IMG/VR virus record: IMGVR_UViG_3300044807_000022
Location: 1 to 64,000 of that record
Direction: 5' to 3' (one strand)
DNA: 64,000 nucleotides
From: a virus
Part shown: piece by piece, positions 24,589 through 33,000 of the stretch
Layout: the number at the start of each line of letters is the position of its first letter
Position numbering within the stretch: position 1 is the first letter of the stretch
The notes under the pieces: generated by a model
Seen by the model: only the letters and a program-made list of their open reading frames with translations
What the model was told of the DNA's origin: nothing
Databases searched by the model: none
Position numbers and translations under genes: made by a program

Positions 24589-25239
24589 ATGGCGGTGACG
24601 GACCCTCGGGACGTACGGGTGATGATCCCGAGGGTCCGTCGTGCCCTCGACGGGCCGCAGGCGCTCACCAGCGGCTTCGTAGGGGGCCTCTCGGACGAGC
24701 AGGTCAAGAACTACATCGCGGATGCCGTCGCGAGCGTCATCTTCTACACGGGCGGCGTGTTCGGCGCGGCCCTCGAAGTGACCGAGCGCGACCCCGACTA
24801 CAACGCCCCCTCGGAGTACCGCACCAGCCGCGAGTTGACGCTGCCCGAGCAAACCGTGATTGCCGTCCAGGCTTCGCTCGACCACTTCCATCACGAATTC
24901 AAGGGCGCGAAGGTCTCGGAGGCGATCCAGAACGAGTTCCAGTCGTGGGAGTGGTCGGTCAACGGGCCGATGCTGCGCGACCAACTGAAGGCGCTCCTCG
25001 CACAGCGCGACGAGGCGCTGGACATGATCCGCCGCACGGGCAACGTCGGCGTGGACACCTACGCCTCGTTCCTGGCCGCGCAGGACGTGCAGGTCGCCAT
25101 CGCCGTCGAGCCGTACACGATCTACGACACGGGCGGCTACATGCCCACGCGCGGCGGCGACTACAGCGGCGGCGGCGTCAGCGGGCATACCGGCTTCGTC
25201 AGCGGTGACGGGCTCGGCGGCCTCGGGCTGTTCGGGTAG
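24589..25239 (+). CDS. Head-tail connector (adaptor) candidate
   Basis: 216 residues. Helical protein with LSDEQVKNYIADAVASVIFYTGG, matching the usual head-completion adaptor position and helix-rich look; the last ~40 residues are Gly-rich. A perfect 15-bp inverted repeat occupies its first codons (24597-24640). Confidence 0.7.
   Translation: MAVTDPRDVRVMIPRVRRALDGPQALTSGFVGGLSDEQVKNYIADAVASVIFYTGGVFGAALEVTERDPDYNAPSEYRTSRELTLPEQTVIAVQASLDHFHHEFKGAKVSEAIQNEFQSWEWSVNGPMLRDQLKALLAQRDEALDMIRRTGNVGVDTYASFLAAQDVQVAIAVEPYTIYDTGGYMPTRGGDYSGGGVSGHTGFVSGDGLGGLGLFG
24597..24640 (+). promoter_or_regulatory. Perfect 15-bp hairpin inside the 5' end of a gene
   Basis: GACGGACCCTCGGGA (24597-24611) pairs exactly with TCCCGAGGGTCCGTC (24626-24640), loop 14 bases. 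It begins eight bases after the A of the ATG. It could block initiating ribosomes, protect mRNA ends or act as an attenuator between head and connector genes. Confidence 0.6.
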
Positions 25240-25244
25240 GGGCC

Positions 25245-25655
25245 ATGGACAACGCCGCCTTCGCGGACGCCCAGAAGCGCCTCACCGACTACGTGGGGGA
25301 GCAGGTCGTGCTGATGTTCCCGACCGAGACGGTGTGGCCGCCCGGCACGAAGCTCGACCCCGAGTCCGGCCAGCCGCTCGATCCCTGGGTCGAGCCGGTC
25401 TCGTCCGGCTTCACCGAGTGGACGGGCTCCGCGTCGGTGGGAAGGCGTCTCGCGAACTCCCGACTGCAATCAGGAGTTGAGTTCGAGCCCATCGGCGTCC
25501 AGGAGGGCGGGCCGATGCAGGTCCTCATCCCCATGGACTACTACCCGATTTCGTCCGGCGAGGCGAAGTACGCGCGGGTGCGCGGTCGCGAGTGGAAGGT
25601 GGAGGACACCGAACTCGACGTGTTCCGCTACGTGCTGCAACTGGAGCCCCGATGA
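25245..25655 (+). CDS. Head-tail connector (stopper) candidate, 136 aa
   Basis: ATG start. Beta-rich: VEPVSSGFTEWTGSASVG and KYARVRGREWKVEDTELDVF resemble small stopper proteins that form the ring below the adaptor. Its stop overlaps the ATG of a tiny ORF. Confidence 0.65.
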   Translation: MDNAAFADAQKRLTDYVGEQVVLMFPTETVWPPGTKLDPESGQPLDPWVEPVSSGFTEWTGSASVGRRLANSRLQSGVEFEPIGVQEGGPMQVLIPMDYYPISSGEAKYARVRGREWKVEDTELDVFRYVLQLEPR

Positions 25656-25708
25656 GCCGCTGGCGTCGGCGCTGGCGTAGGCGTCTGCCGCGACTGGTAC
25701 TGGTGTAG
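25652..25708 (+). CDS. Tiny Arg/Trp-rich ORF, 18 aa
   Basis: ATGA overlap with the upstream gene. The product begins MSRWRRRWRRR and fills the gap to the next start exactly. It may be a coupling ORF rather than a functional peptide. A similar short ORF beginning MSSRGWFWR lies at 26198. Confidence 0.35.
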   Translation: MSRWRRRWRRRLPRLVLV

Positions 25709-25710
25709 CC

Positions 25711-26205
25711 GTGCCGAACATCAGCCGACAGCAGATCATCGTGCAGTCCGTCCAGGACTACCTGCGGGCGAAGCTCGCCGCGCACGGCATCCCCGCCGAC
25801 GCGGTGACGATGCTGAACGCGTTCGACTACCAGCAGTTCAACGACCGGCCGCTCGACAAGGAGTACGTCGCGGCGGGCTTCAACTTCGACAAGGGCACGA
25901 AGCCGCTGGAGCTTGGCTCCTCCCTCTGCCAGCGGACGCACGTGCTGGAGTTCTGGGTCTTCGCGACGACGCCGCAGCGTGGCGAGGCGCTGGCAGGCAC
26001 GATCCGCGACTCGCTGGACGACGAGGGCCTGATCCCCCTGCTCGACTACAACCAGGACGGCGACCCGATCATGGACTACCTGGAGGTCGAGAACCCCGGC
26101 CCACGGTCGCAGCGGCAGATTCACCCCGAGCCCAAGCCGTGGCAGGAGAACGCGTGGACCGTGACCCTGCCCGTGATCGACACCTTCTACGCGAGCGATG
26201 AGTAG
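25711..26205 (+). CDS. Tail terminator or head-tail joining protein candidate, 164 aa
   Basis: GTG start. Mixed fold with RTHVLEFWVFATTPQRGEAL and NAWTVTLPVIDTFY, resembling tail terminator proteins in length and order. Assignment rests mainly on position in the connector run. Confidence 0.6.
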   Translation: MPNISRQQIIVQSVQDYLRAKLAAHGIPADAVTMLNAFDYQQFNDRPLDKEYVAAGFNFDKGTKPLELGSSLCQRTHVLEFWVFATTPQRGEALAGTIRDSLDDEGLIPLLDYNQDGDPIMDYLEVENPGPRSQRQIHPEPKPWQENAWTVTLPVIDTFYASDE

Positions 26206-26293
26206 CCGGGGATGGTTCTGGCGGACGCCTCCTGGCCGCGCGCTCGCGTGGTTCTTCCGCCGCATCGGCTGGACCGGCGACAACCTGGGGTAG
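26198..26293 (+). CDS. Tiny Trp/Arg-rich ORF, 31 aa
   Basis: ATG overlaps the end of the preceding gene by 8 bases and the ORF ends 7 bases before the next start. Trp-rich basic peptide with RALAWFFRRIGW. Like the 25652 ORF it bridges two connector genes. Confidence 0.4.
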   Translation: MSSRGWFWRTPPGRALAWFFRRIGWTGDNLG

Positions 26294-26299
26294 CCCCCC

Positions 26300-27037
26300 G
26301 TGGCTGACTACTTTCAGCGCATCCTCCCGGACCTTGCTCAGGTCGAGCGGGTCTACAAGCTGTTCGTGGAAGTCGAGGCGGAACTCGTAACGGCCGTTAG
26401 GGTTTCGCCGGACCCCGCAGTGCGCCGCACCGCGCAGAATCAGGCCCGGCTGGTGCGCCGCGCCTACCAGCAGTTCCAGGAGGACCTGATCGCGCTCGCG
26501 CAGCGGTGCGCCGAGGTCGCCAACGAGGAGGTCATGCGCCTCTACCAGGACGCCCGCACCCCGCGCGGCGACACCGGCAACCCTCCCCACCTGTCCGAGG
26601 CCCTGCCCACGTCCGAGGCGGTGCCGACGCCGGTACCGGCGGGCGTCGTCGGCATCACGCGGCTGGACGCACTGGAGAAGTTCGAGTATTGGAAGGCGCA
26701 GGAGTTCGGCCTGGATGAGGGCTTCGTCGGCCGCGAGGTCAAGGGCTGGTTCTTTGGCACGGGCTTCAGCGGCCCGATCAGCGCGCCGGACCCCGGCCAG
26801 AGCCAGAACCACCCGCTGTTCAGGCCCTCCAGCACCGGCCGCACGATGCACATTCAGAACCCCATCGAGCCCGGCCACTTCCTGACCGACACGGTGCGCA
26901 CGGTCGAAGCGCTGTGGCTCAAGCTGATGAACGAGTCGGTGCGCGACGTGGTGCGTGACCTCGACGCCGCGCTGGGCCAAGCCAGGCCCTCTGGCTACCG
27001 CGAGGGAGTGCTCCGTCGCGGTGCCCGTCGCCGTTAG
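26300..27037 (+). CDS. Hypothetical connector-region protein, 245 aa
   Basis: GTG start. The first ~85 residues are helical (RRAYQQFQEDLIALAQRCAEVANEEVMRLYQ), then a Pro-rich linker and a second domain with EYWKAQEFGLDEGFVGREVKGWFFG. Ends with a basic tail. The 26-bp palindrome at 26381 is within it and a promoter half-site begins at its stop. Minor tail or connector role inferred from place. Confidence 0.65.
   Translation: MADYFQRILPDLAQVERVYKLFVEVEAELVTAVRVSPDPAVRRTAQNQARLVRRAYQQFQEDLIALAQRCAEVANEEVMRLYQDARTPRGDTGNPPHLSEALPTSEAVPTPVPAGVVGITRLDALEKFEYWKAQEFGLDEGFVGREVKGWFFGTGFSGPISAPDPGQSQNHPLFRPSSTGRTMHIQNPIEPGHFLTDTVRTVEALWLKLMNESVRDVVRDLDAALGQARPSGYREGVLRRGARRR
26381..26406. repeat. Dispersed 26-bp palindrome, best copy
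   Basis: 22 of 26 positions match. Read in frame it forces GTT and AGG codons (V-R), atypical of this GC-biased region, which points to selection on DNA rather than protein. Confidence 0.75.
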
Positions 27038-27063
27038 AAGTTCTGACGCCCGTTCGTATATTA
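27036..27063 (+). promoter_or_regulatory. TTCGTAnATTA element, copy 5, fused to a palindrome half-site
   Basis: AGAA, 15 bases, CGTATATTA. The first part GAAGTTCTGACGCCCGT is a near-complete left half of the palindrome. It overlaps the stop of the previous gene and ends 30 bases before ATG 27093, heading the tail-tube genes. Confidence 0.6.
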
Positions 27064-27092
27064 CGTCTGAATAGGGCTGTCTGGACTGGCGT

Positions 27093-27404
27093 ATGCGGCA
27101 ACTACTGGAACTGGTCACTCGGTACATACAGGGTCGGAGACGACGCTACCTCGCGCAGATGCTCGGAGAGTTCGAGCGGAGCGTGGAGCCTCATCTGAAC
27201 CTGGATGACCCGCAGGTGGTCGGTGGCGTGAACGAGTTCAAGGCGCTTGTACGCATGCGACTGAACGCTCTCGCGGTGGACGCCGTGGACGCGCTGAAGG
27301 CCACGCTGGAAGGCAAGAGCATCAACCAGGCCGGACAAGACCTACGCGACAGGCTGCACCCCGAGGGTCGGCCCCAACCCACCAGGAGACCAGACACCGC
27401 ATGA
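27093..27404 (+). CDS. Hypothetical helical protein, 103 aa
   Basis: ATG start 30 bases after a promoter-like element. Basic, helical (RYIQGRRRRYLAQMLGEF; RMRLNALAVDAVDALKATLEG). Overlaps the tail tube gene by four bases, so probably a tail-assembly accessory. Confidence 0.65.
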   Translation: MRQLLELVTRYIQGRRRRYLAQMLGEFERSVEPHLNLDDPQVVGGVNEFKALVRMRLNALAVDAVDALKATLEGKSINQAGQDLRDRLHPEGRPQPTRRPDTA

Positions 27405-28648
27405 GCGTTCGAGCCGGGGAAATCCTTCATGTAGCGGGCAACAACGTGATCGACCGCATCCAGTCGGCCGGTCTCGGCAACGTTCAGGTGCCCATCGAGC
27501 GCATCCTGGAGGTCGGCAACCGGGAGACCGTGGACAAGGTTCCGGGCGAGCCGGACTTCACGTTCTCGCTGGAGTCGCTGGACGTGTCCGTCGAGCTTCT
27601 GGCGTTCCTCTCGGGGCGCGTCTCGGCGGCGGCCTCGGGCTCGGCGTCGGTCGCGGAGACCGTCGCGGACGGGACCGAGTTCGACTGGCTCGACGTGGCC
27701 GGTCGCGCCATCAACATCGCTTCGCCGTGGAAGGACCCGAGCACGGGTTCAGCGGGCGTCGTGGAGGCGGGGCACCTGATCCCCGGCTACTACGTCACCC
27801 GCATGGCCTACCGCTACGGCGTGACGGACAACGCCACCCAGAGCGTGGACCTGTCCGGCGGCGCGTTCTTCTACGGCGAGTTCGCGCCGACCGAGGCGTT
27901 CTTCACGGGCGACGGCGCGACCGACGACTTCGTGACCCCGAACAACGCGGTCGGCTACCGCAAGGGTGGCGCGGACGGCACGACCTTCAAGTCGGTGTTC
28001 GGCGTCATCGTGGACGGCACGCTCCAGACCGAGGACGTGGACTACACGGTCACCCCGACGACCGTGGGCGCGGGCGCGCGCACGGTGACGTTCACGAACC
28101 CGCCCGCCAACGGCGCGGACGTGCGGCTCTGCTACTTCACGAACGCGGCCAAGGCGTTCCCGCAGACGGTCCACGCCTCGACGCTCGTCAAGCCCGGCGC
28201 GGTGCGCGGGCGCAACATCAAGATTCTCGTCAACGGCGACCGGATCGGCGGCGTGCAGAGCTTCGAGCTTGACGCCACCTGCACCGGCACGCTGGAGCGG
28301 GAAATGGGCACCGAGGACGTGGTGGGCTACACGCTCACCGAGACCAACGCGAACGGCACCATCACGATCCGCGCCAAGGACAAGGACGCGTTCTTCACGT
28401 TCCTGTCCGAGGTCACGGGCGTCTCGCGCGCGGAGGTCTTCGGCTGGTTCAACCAGAACTCGGTCGAACTGGAGGTCTTGGTCGAGAACCCCAAGAACCC
28501 CGGCCAAATCCTCAAGACCCTGTACGTCAACGACGCGCAGTTCCAGCCGCCCGGCACCCCGGCGCGCGTCAACCAGGCGACCGACTTCGCCATCACGTGG
28601 GAGTCGAAGCGCGGCAGCTTCAAGGAGTACAAGGGAGAGCGGCCCTAG
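27401..28648 (+). CDS. Major tail (tube) protein
   Basis: 415 residues, ATGA overlap. Beta-rich tube features: N-terminal RAGEILHVAGNNVIDRIQSAG, a GGAFFYGEF segment, and the C-terminal FAITWESKRGSFKEYKG. Situated before two terminators and the tail chaperone, as the tail tube usually is. Longer than minimal tube proteins; the central region may be an extra surface domain. Confidence 0.8.
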   Translation: MSVRAGEILHVAGNNVIDRIQSAGLGNVQVPIERILEVGNRETVDKVPGEPDFTFSLESLDVSVELLAFLSGRVSAAASGSASVAETVADGTEFDWLDVAGRAINIASPWKDPSTGSAGVVEAGHLIPGYYVTRMAYRYGVTDNATQSVDLSGGAFFYGEFAPTEAFFTGDGATDDFVTPNNAVGYRKGGADGTTFKSVFGVIVDGTLQTEDVDYTVTPTTVGAGARTVTFTNPPANGADVRLCYFTNAAKAFPQTVHASTLVKPGAVRGRNIKILVNGDRIGGVQSFELDATCTGTLEREMGTEDVVGYTLTETNANGTITIRAKDKDAFFTFLSEVTGVSRAEVFGWFNQNSVELEVLVENPKNPGQILKTLYVNDAQFQPPGTPARVNQATDFAITWESKRGSFKEYKGERP

Positions 28649-28668
28649 CGCCCTCGCGCCCTGACATA

Positions 28669-28692
28669 GGCCCCGGCCACTGAGCCGGGGCC
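28669..28692 (+). terminator. Terminator 1 after the tail tube gene
   Basis: GGCCCCGGC (28669-28677) pairs with GCCGGGGCC (28684-28692), loop CACTGA. First of two hairpins in the 137-base gap. Confidence 0.65.
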
Positions 28693-28744
28693 GCACGACG
28701 GCATCGTGGCCCCCATGGGGGTAGGAGCAGTAAACCGGCAAGCG

Positions 28745-28766
28745 CGGCCCCTTCCGGGGCCGTTTG
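28745..28766 (+). terminator. Terminator 2 after the tail tube gene
   Basis: CGGCCCC (28745-28751), TTCC loop, GGGGCCG (28756-28762), then TTTGC. A CCCCCATGGGGG palindrome lies between the two hairpins. Confidence 0.65.
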
Positions 28767-28788
28767 CACATCGAGAAGGAGACCAGTG

Positions 28789-29688
28789 ATGGAGCCCCAA
28801 GACCAGGTAGACGAAACCGTGACGACCGTCGAGACTTCAGAGGGGCAGGAGGGCGCGCAGGAGGGGAACGTTTCCCAGCCGCCGATCTTCGCGTACTCCC
28901 GCTACCTCGATCTGCCCGAGGAGTGCGAGGCCGAGCAGGCGAAGCGCGGCTCCTGCAAGGACCCCGAGCACTTCCACGCCTGGCTGCGGCTGCCCAACAA
29001 GTTCGAGCACAAGGAGATTCGCGACGAGGCGCTGGCCGCCAAGGCGCGCAAGGCCCGCGCGCTGCGCATGGAGGGCTCGAACGCGTACGAGGTCCTGGAG
29101 GAGGAAATGGACCGCCTCCTGTCCGAGGCCGACACCGAGGACATAATCGTGGAGCTTCTGTCGCTCGACCACGCGGAGGACGTGGAGAAGGCGAAGCGCG
29201 AGGTCATGTCCATCGAGGCCGACCCGCTCGCGAAGGACGACCCGAGCGACGAGGACGAGGAGCCGGTCCTTCTCTACGAGCACATCGACCGTGACCAGGC
29301 GCGGCTGGACGAGCTTCAGGACATGCCCGAGAGCGAGCGGCCCGAGGACGAGTACGTGGAGCTACTGAACCACGTCCACGGCTACTACACCGCGCTCGAC
29401 AAGGAGCTTCAGGCCATCCAGGAGCCCGCTCGGGAGGCGTTCAGGGCCAAGGAGAAGTCCGAACTGGTGAACATCATCAGGCAGGCGCGCATCCGCGCGG
29501 AGGGCACGCAGGAGTTCCTGCACGTCTACAACGCCCACCAGTGGGTCGCGGGCACGCTCAAGTCCGACAAGTCCGGACGGAAGTTCGGTGATCTGGAGCA
29601 CCTGAAGTCGGCGGCCCCCGAGGTCGTCACCGCGATCCAGATGGCCTTCTACCTGATGGAGAACGACGACCAGGCGGGAAAAGCGTAG
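28789..29688 (+). CDS. Tail assembly chaperone, short form
   Basis: ATG 28789 has AAGGAG 8 bases upstream; a GTG at 28786 is a possible alternative. 299 residues, acidic and helical (HKEIRDEALAAKARKARALRMEG, LELLNHVHGYYTALDKEL-type helices). Located directly before the tape measure gene and ending in the slippery site GGGAAAA, as the G-type chaperone does. It helps the tube protein assemble around the tape measure. Confidence 0.8.
   Translation: MEPQDQVDETVTTVETSEGQEGAQEGNVSQPPIFAYSRYLDLPEECEAEQAKRGSCKDPEHFHAWLRLPNKFEHKEIRDEALAAKARKARALRMEGSNAYEVLEEEMDRLLSEADTEDIIVELLSLDHAEDVEKAKREVMSIEADPLAKDDPSDEDEEPVLLYEHIDRDQARLDELQDMPESERPEDEYVELLNHVHGYYTALDKELQAIQEPAREAFRAKEKSELVNIIRQARIRAEGTQEFLHVYNAHQWVAGTLKSDKSGRKFGDLEHLKSAAPEVVTAIQMAFYLMENDDQAGKA
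28813..28838. repeat. Dispersed 26-bp palindrome at a gene start
   Basis: 20 of 26 positions match with GAGACTTC at the right end. It begins 24 bases into the tail chaperone gene, where a bound protein could block elongation. Confidence 0.65.
29676..29682 (+). promoter_or_regulatory. -1 frameshift slippery site GGGAAAA
   Basis: The heptamer G GGA AAA sits in the zero frame of the chaperone (codons GCG GGA AAA) two codons before its TAG. This is the canonical X-XXY-YYZ form used by siphovirus tail chaperones. Confidence 0.85.
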
Positions 29689-30005
29689 CGGGTGAAGCGT
29701 GGATCAACACCGTCCGCTTCGCTCGTGACTTTGGCACGGTACGCGAACTCCTGCCCGATGGCATCGACCGGCTCGTTGACGCGCCGTGGAAGCTGCACGA
29801 CGCCATCTACAGGGCCATCGCGATCCTCGGCTTCGAGGAGCTTCCCAAGGACGAGCAGCCGCCCGAGGCGATCTGGCTGGACAACCGCGCGCTGCGCGAG
29901 TGGTTCAAGGCCGTCGAGGAGAAGCGCAAGACCGACGCGGACCCGGACCGCCAGATCGAGGACCCCGTGAAGAACGACGCAGCGAGTGCCCTGATTAGAG
30001 GCTAG
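29682..30005 (+). CDS. Frameshifted C-terminal extension of the tail assembly chaperone
   Basis: After a -1 shift at 29676-29682 the frame stays open for 107 codons to TAG 30003-30005. The extension includes VRFARDFGTVRELLPDGI and ends EEKRKTDADPDRQIEDP. It lacks its own start and ribosome site. The long form (GT type) is 406 residues in all. Its stop overlaps the tape measure GTG. Overlapping open frames at 29692 and 29786 are shadows. Confidence 0.82.
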   Translation, partial: SVAGEAWINTVRFARDFGTVRELLPDGIDRLVDAPWKLHDAIYRAIAILGFEELPKDEQPPEAIWLDNRALREWFKAVEEKRKTDADPDRQIEDPVKNDAASALIRG

Positions 30006-33000
30006 TGGCCGACTTCAACAACCCCAGCGGAGCAGGAGCGAACCTCGGTGAAATCGAGGCGCGTCTTGCTGCGATCAAGCAGTCGGTCGCGCAACTGGAG
30101 TCACGACTTCAGCGGGACGTAGCGGCCGAGTCGAAGGGGGCCAGGCCGGGACGGCGGGCGACCGAGCGCGCGGTGCGCGACGAGCTTGGTCCCGAGACCA
30201 CGCGGACGCGGGTGGAGGGCACCAGGGCGACCGAGGCCGACACGGGCGCGACCGAGCGCAACACGCGCGCCCACCAGAACCGCACCAGGACGCTTGAGGA
30301 GGAGCTACGCGCCCAGCGCAGGGCCACCCGACTCCAGCAGCCGGTTCCGCCGTCCGTGGCCGCCCAGCAGTCGCGCATCCTGCCACAGGCGGCCAACGCC
30401 GAGCAGGACGCGGCGGCGCTGCGGCGGCAGGTGGAGGCCAAGCGTCTCCTGGCGAGTCTCGACGGCCGCATGCTCACCGAGCAGCAGGCGGTCAACTCCG
30501 CGCTCTCCCAGGACATACAGAAGCGCGAACTGGCGTCACAGGGTCTCCGCAAGCACGGAGCCCTGACCACCGAGTTCATCAGCGCCGCCGCGCGCGGCAA
30601 CGTGACCCTGCGCGAAATGGGCTTCCAGGTCGGGGCCACGGTCGGCAAGTTCGCCGGGTGGACCGCCGCCGCCGGGGCCACGTACGGCGCGCTCGCGGCG
30701 GTCACCGCTCTCGGCAAGGGTGCGCTCGACGCCTCCAGCCAGGTCCAGATTCTCTCGAACTACATCACCGAGGGCTTCGACTCGGATCGGGCCAGCGAGC
30801 AGCTACGGCAACTCGCTCAGCAGTTCAACCTCCCCGTGGACCAGGTGGGTGAAGCCTTCCAGGGGATGGGCAAGATATTCCACGACCAGGAGTCCGCTTT
30901 CCAGGCCACACAGGCGGCGCTCTACGGCGTGAAGGTGGGCGAGCTTTCGGCCGCCGACTCCACCAAGTACCTGACCGCCATCGTGAACGGGTTCCACCTG
31001 CCCGCCGAGCGGCTGGCGACGATTCTCGATCAGGTCAACCAGGCCCAGAACAACTACGGCGTAGCGATCAAGGACACCGTAGCGGGCACCGGCCAGGCCG
31101 CAGGCGCGTGGCGCGCGGCGGGCGGCGACCTGAACCAGTTGCTCGCGCTGATCGTGACCGGCGAGAAGGTCACCGGCCGCTCGGGCGTGAACATCGGCAC
31201 GGCGCTCCAGCGGTCGGCCGAAATCATCCAGCGCTCGCCCAAGTCGCAGGAGGCGCTGCGCGGCTACGGGATCGACCCGACGCAGAACATCACGTCGATC
31301 TACCAGGAGGCCATCCGCAAGGTTCAGTCGGGCCAGATCAAGGGACCCGACGTGAACAAGCTCGCGTCGGCGCTCGCGACCCCGCAACTGTCGTCGCGCA
31401 TTTCACCGATCCTCCAGAACGCCGAGCTTTACAACAACATCTTGCGCGACACGTCGCCCGAGGCGTCGAAGGGCTCCGCGCAGCGCGAGTTGGAGAACCG
31501 GCTGAAGGCCGTCTCCGAGCGCGCCAAGGAGGTCGGCATCAACCTCCAGGCCATCGGGGTCGAGCTTGGCCGCGCGGGTGCGTTCGACGCGTTCGGTGGC
31601 CTGCTCATCACACTGAACCTGACCCTCAAGGCCCTGACCGAGGTCCTGTCGCTGGTCAACGAACTGCCCAAGGGCGTGCGCGAGGCCGTCGTCGTGGCTG
31701 CCGAGCTTTACGGCATCCTGCGGCTGATCCGGCGCTTCCGCCCGCCGAGCCTGAACGCCGAGACGGGCGAGGTCACGCAGACGGGGTTCCTGAAGCAGCG
31801 CCCCGAGACTTTCCAGCGCAAGACGCTCCAGGAGGCCGCGCGCAACCAGGTCAAGTTCTACCAGGACGAGCAGGAGCGGCTGGCCCGCAACCTGCCGACG
31901 CAGCGGCTCACTGCCTCCACCGCCGTCGAGACGCGCAACGCCGTCGCCGCGCGCGAGGCCGCCGCCGTGCAGGCTGGCAGCGCCGACGCCGGACGACGCC
32001 TGATCGCGGCCGAGACGGCGGCCACGAACTCGCTGGCTCGGGTGGCCGAGACCGAGGCGCAGCTTGCCGCCGTCGAGGCGCGCCTGATCGCCGCCCGCGA
32101 AGCTGAAACTGCCGTTAGCAATTCCAACCTGCGTCAGGCGAAGCGCCAGGGCAAGGATGCGACCACGGTCGCTCGCGAGGCTGGCATCTACCACCAGCCC
32201 GGCACGACGGACCGGCCGACGCCGGATCGCCCCGTGCCGGTGGCCGGTGGCCCCGGCGCGGCCAAGCGGGTCTCGGAGGAGGCCACGAAGATCGCCCGGC
32301 AGGAGCAGGAGATAGCCGCCGCGCAGAGCAGGTTCGGTGGGGTCACCGAGCGCGTCTCGAACGGCTTCAACCGAGCGCGCGGCGGGATCGACCGACTGGC
32401 GTCAGGACTTCGCGGCTTCGCGGGCTCGATGGGTGGCTTGTTCACCGCCGGGCTCATCACGCTTTTCGCCGCCGACGCGCTCAAGAACTACTTCGAGAAC
32501 CAGGGCAAGAAGGCCGACCGTCTCGGCAGCGGCCCGCAGAGCCAGGCCGAGGCCGACCGCTGGCGGGAGGGCGACTTCGGCCACTCGTTCGGTGACCTCT
32601 ACGACCCGACGACCGACCGGCTGAACCGCGACACCGAGCAGCGCTACTACGACCTCCAGCAGCAGGTCATCAACGGCCGGAAGCCCTACTCGGCGTTCGT
32701 GCGCCACCGGCCCACGCGCTACCAGCAGGCGACGAGCCTGTTCCGGGATGCGCCGCCGCTCGGGAGCACGCAGCAGGGCTTCGGCCCGGACGATCCGTTC
32801 AACGCGCCCGGTCCCAACACCGGGTTCAACAACAAGCTCGGCCTGTTCGGTGCGCCGCCGCCCAAGCCGTCGTACACCGGCCCGGTGCCGTTCAGGTTCG
32901 TGGGCGACATTGTGGCCGACGCCAAGGCCGTCGTGGACCTCTACAAGCAGGGCAAGGCGTCCAGGCAGGAGGCTCAGGATGCGGTCCACAAGGCCCTCCA

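Noticed and set aside
29692-29998. Independent genes at 29692 or 29786 between chaperone and tape measure
   Set aside because: The -1 frame from the GGGAAAA site encodes a sensible continuation to 30005; the other frames are Ser/Arg-rich noise.
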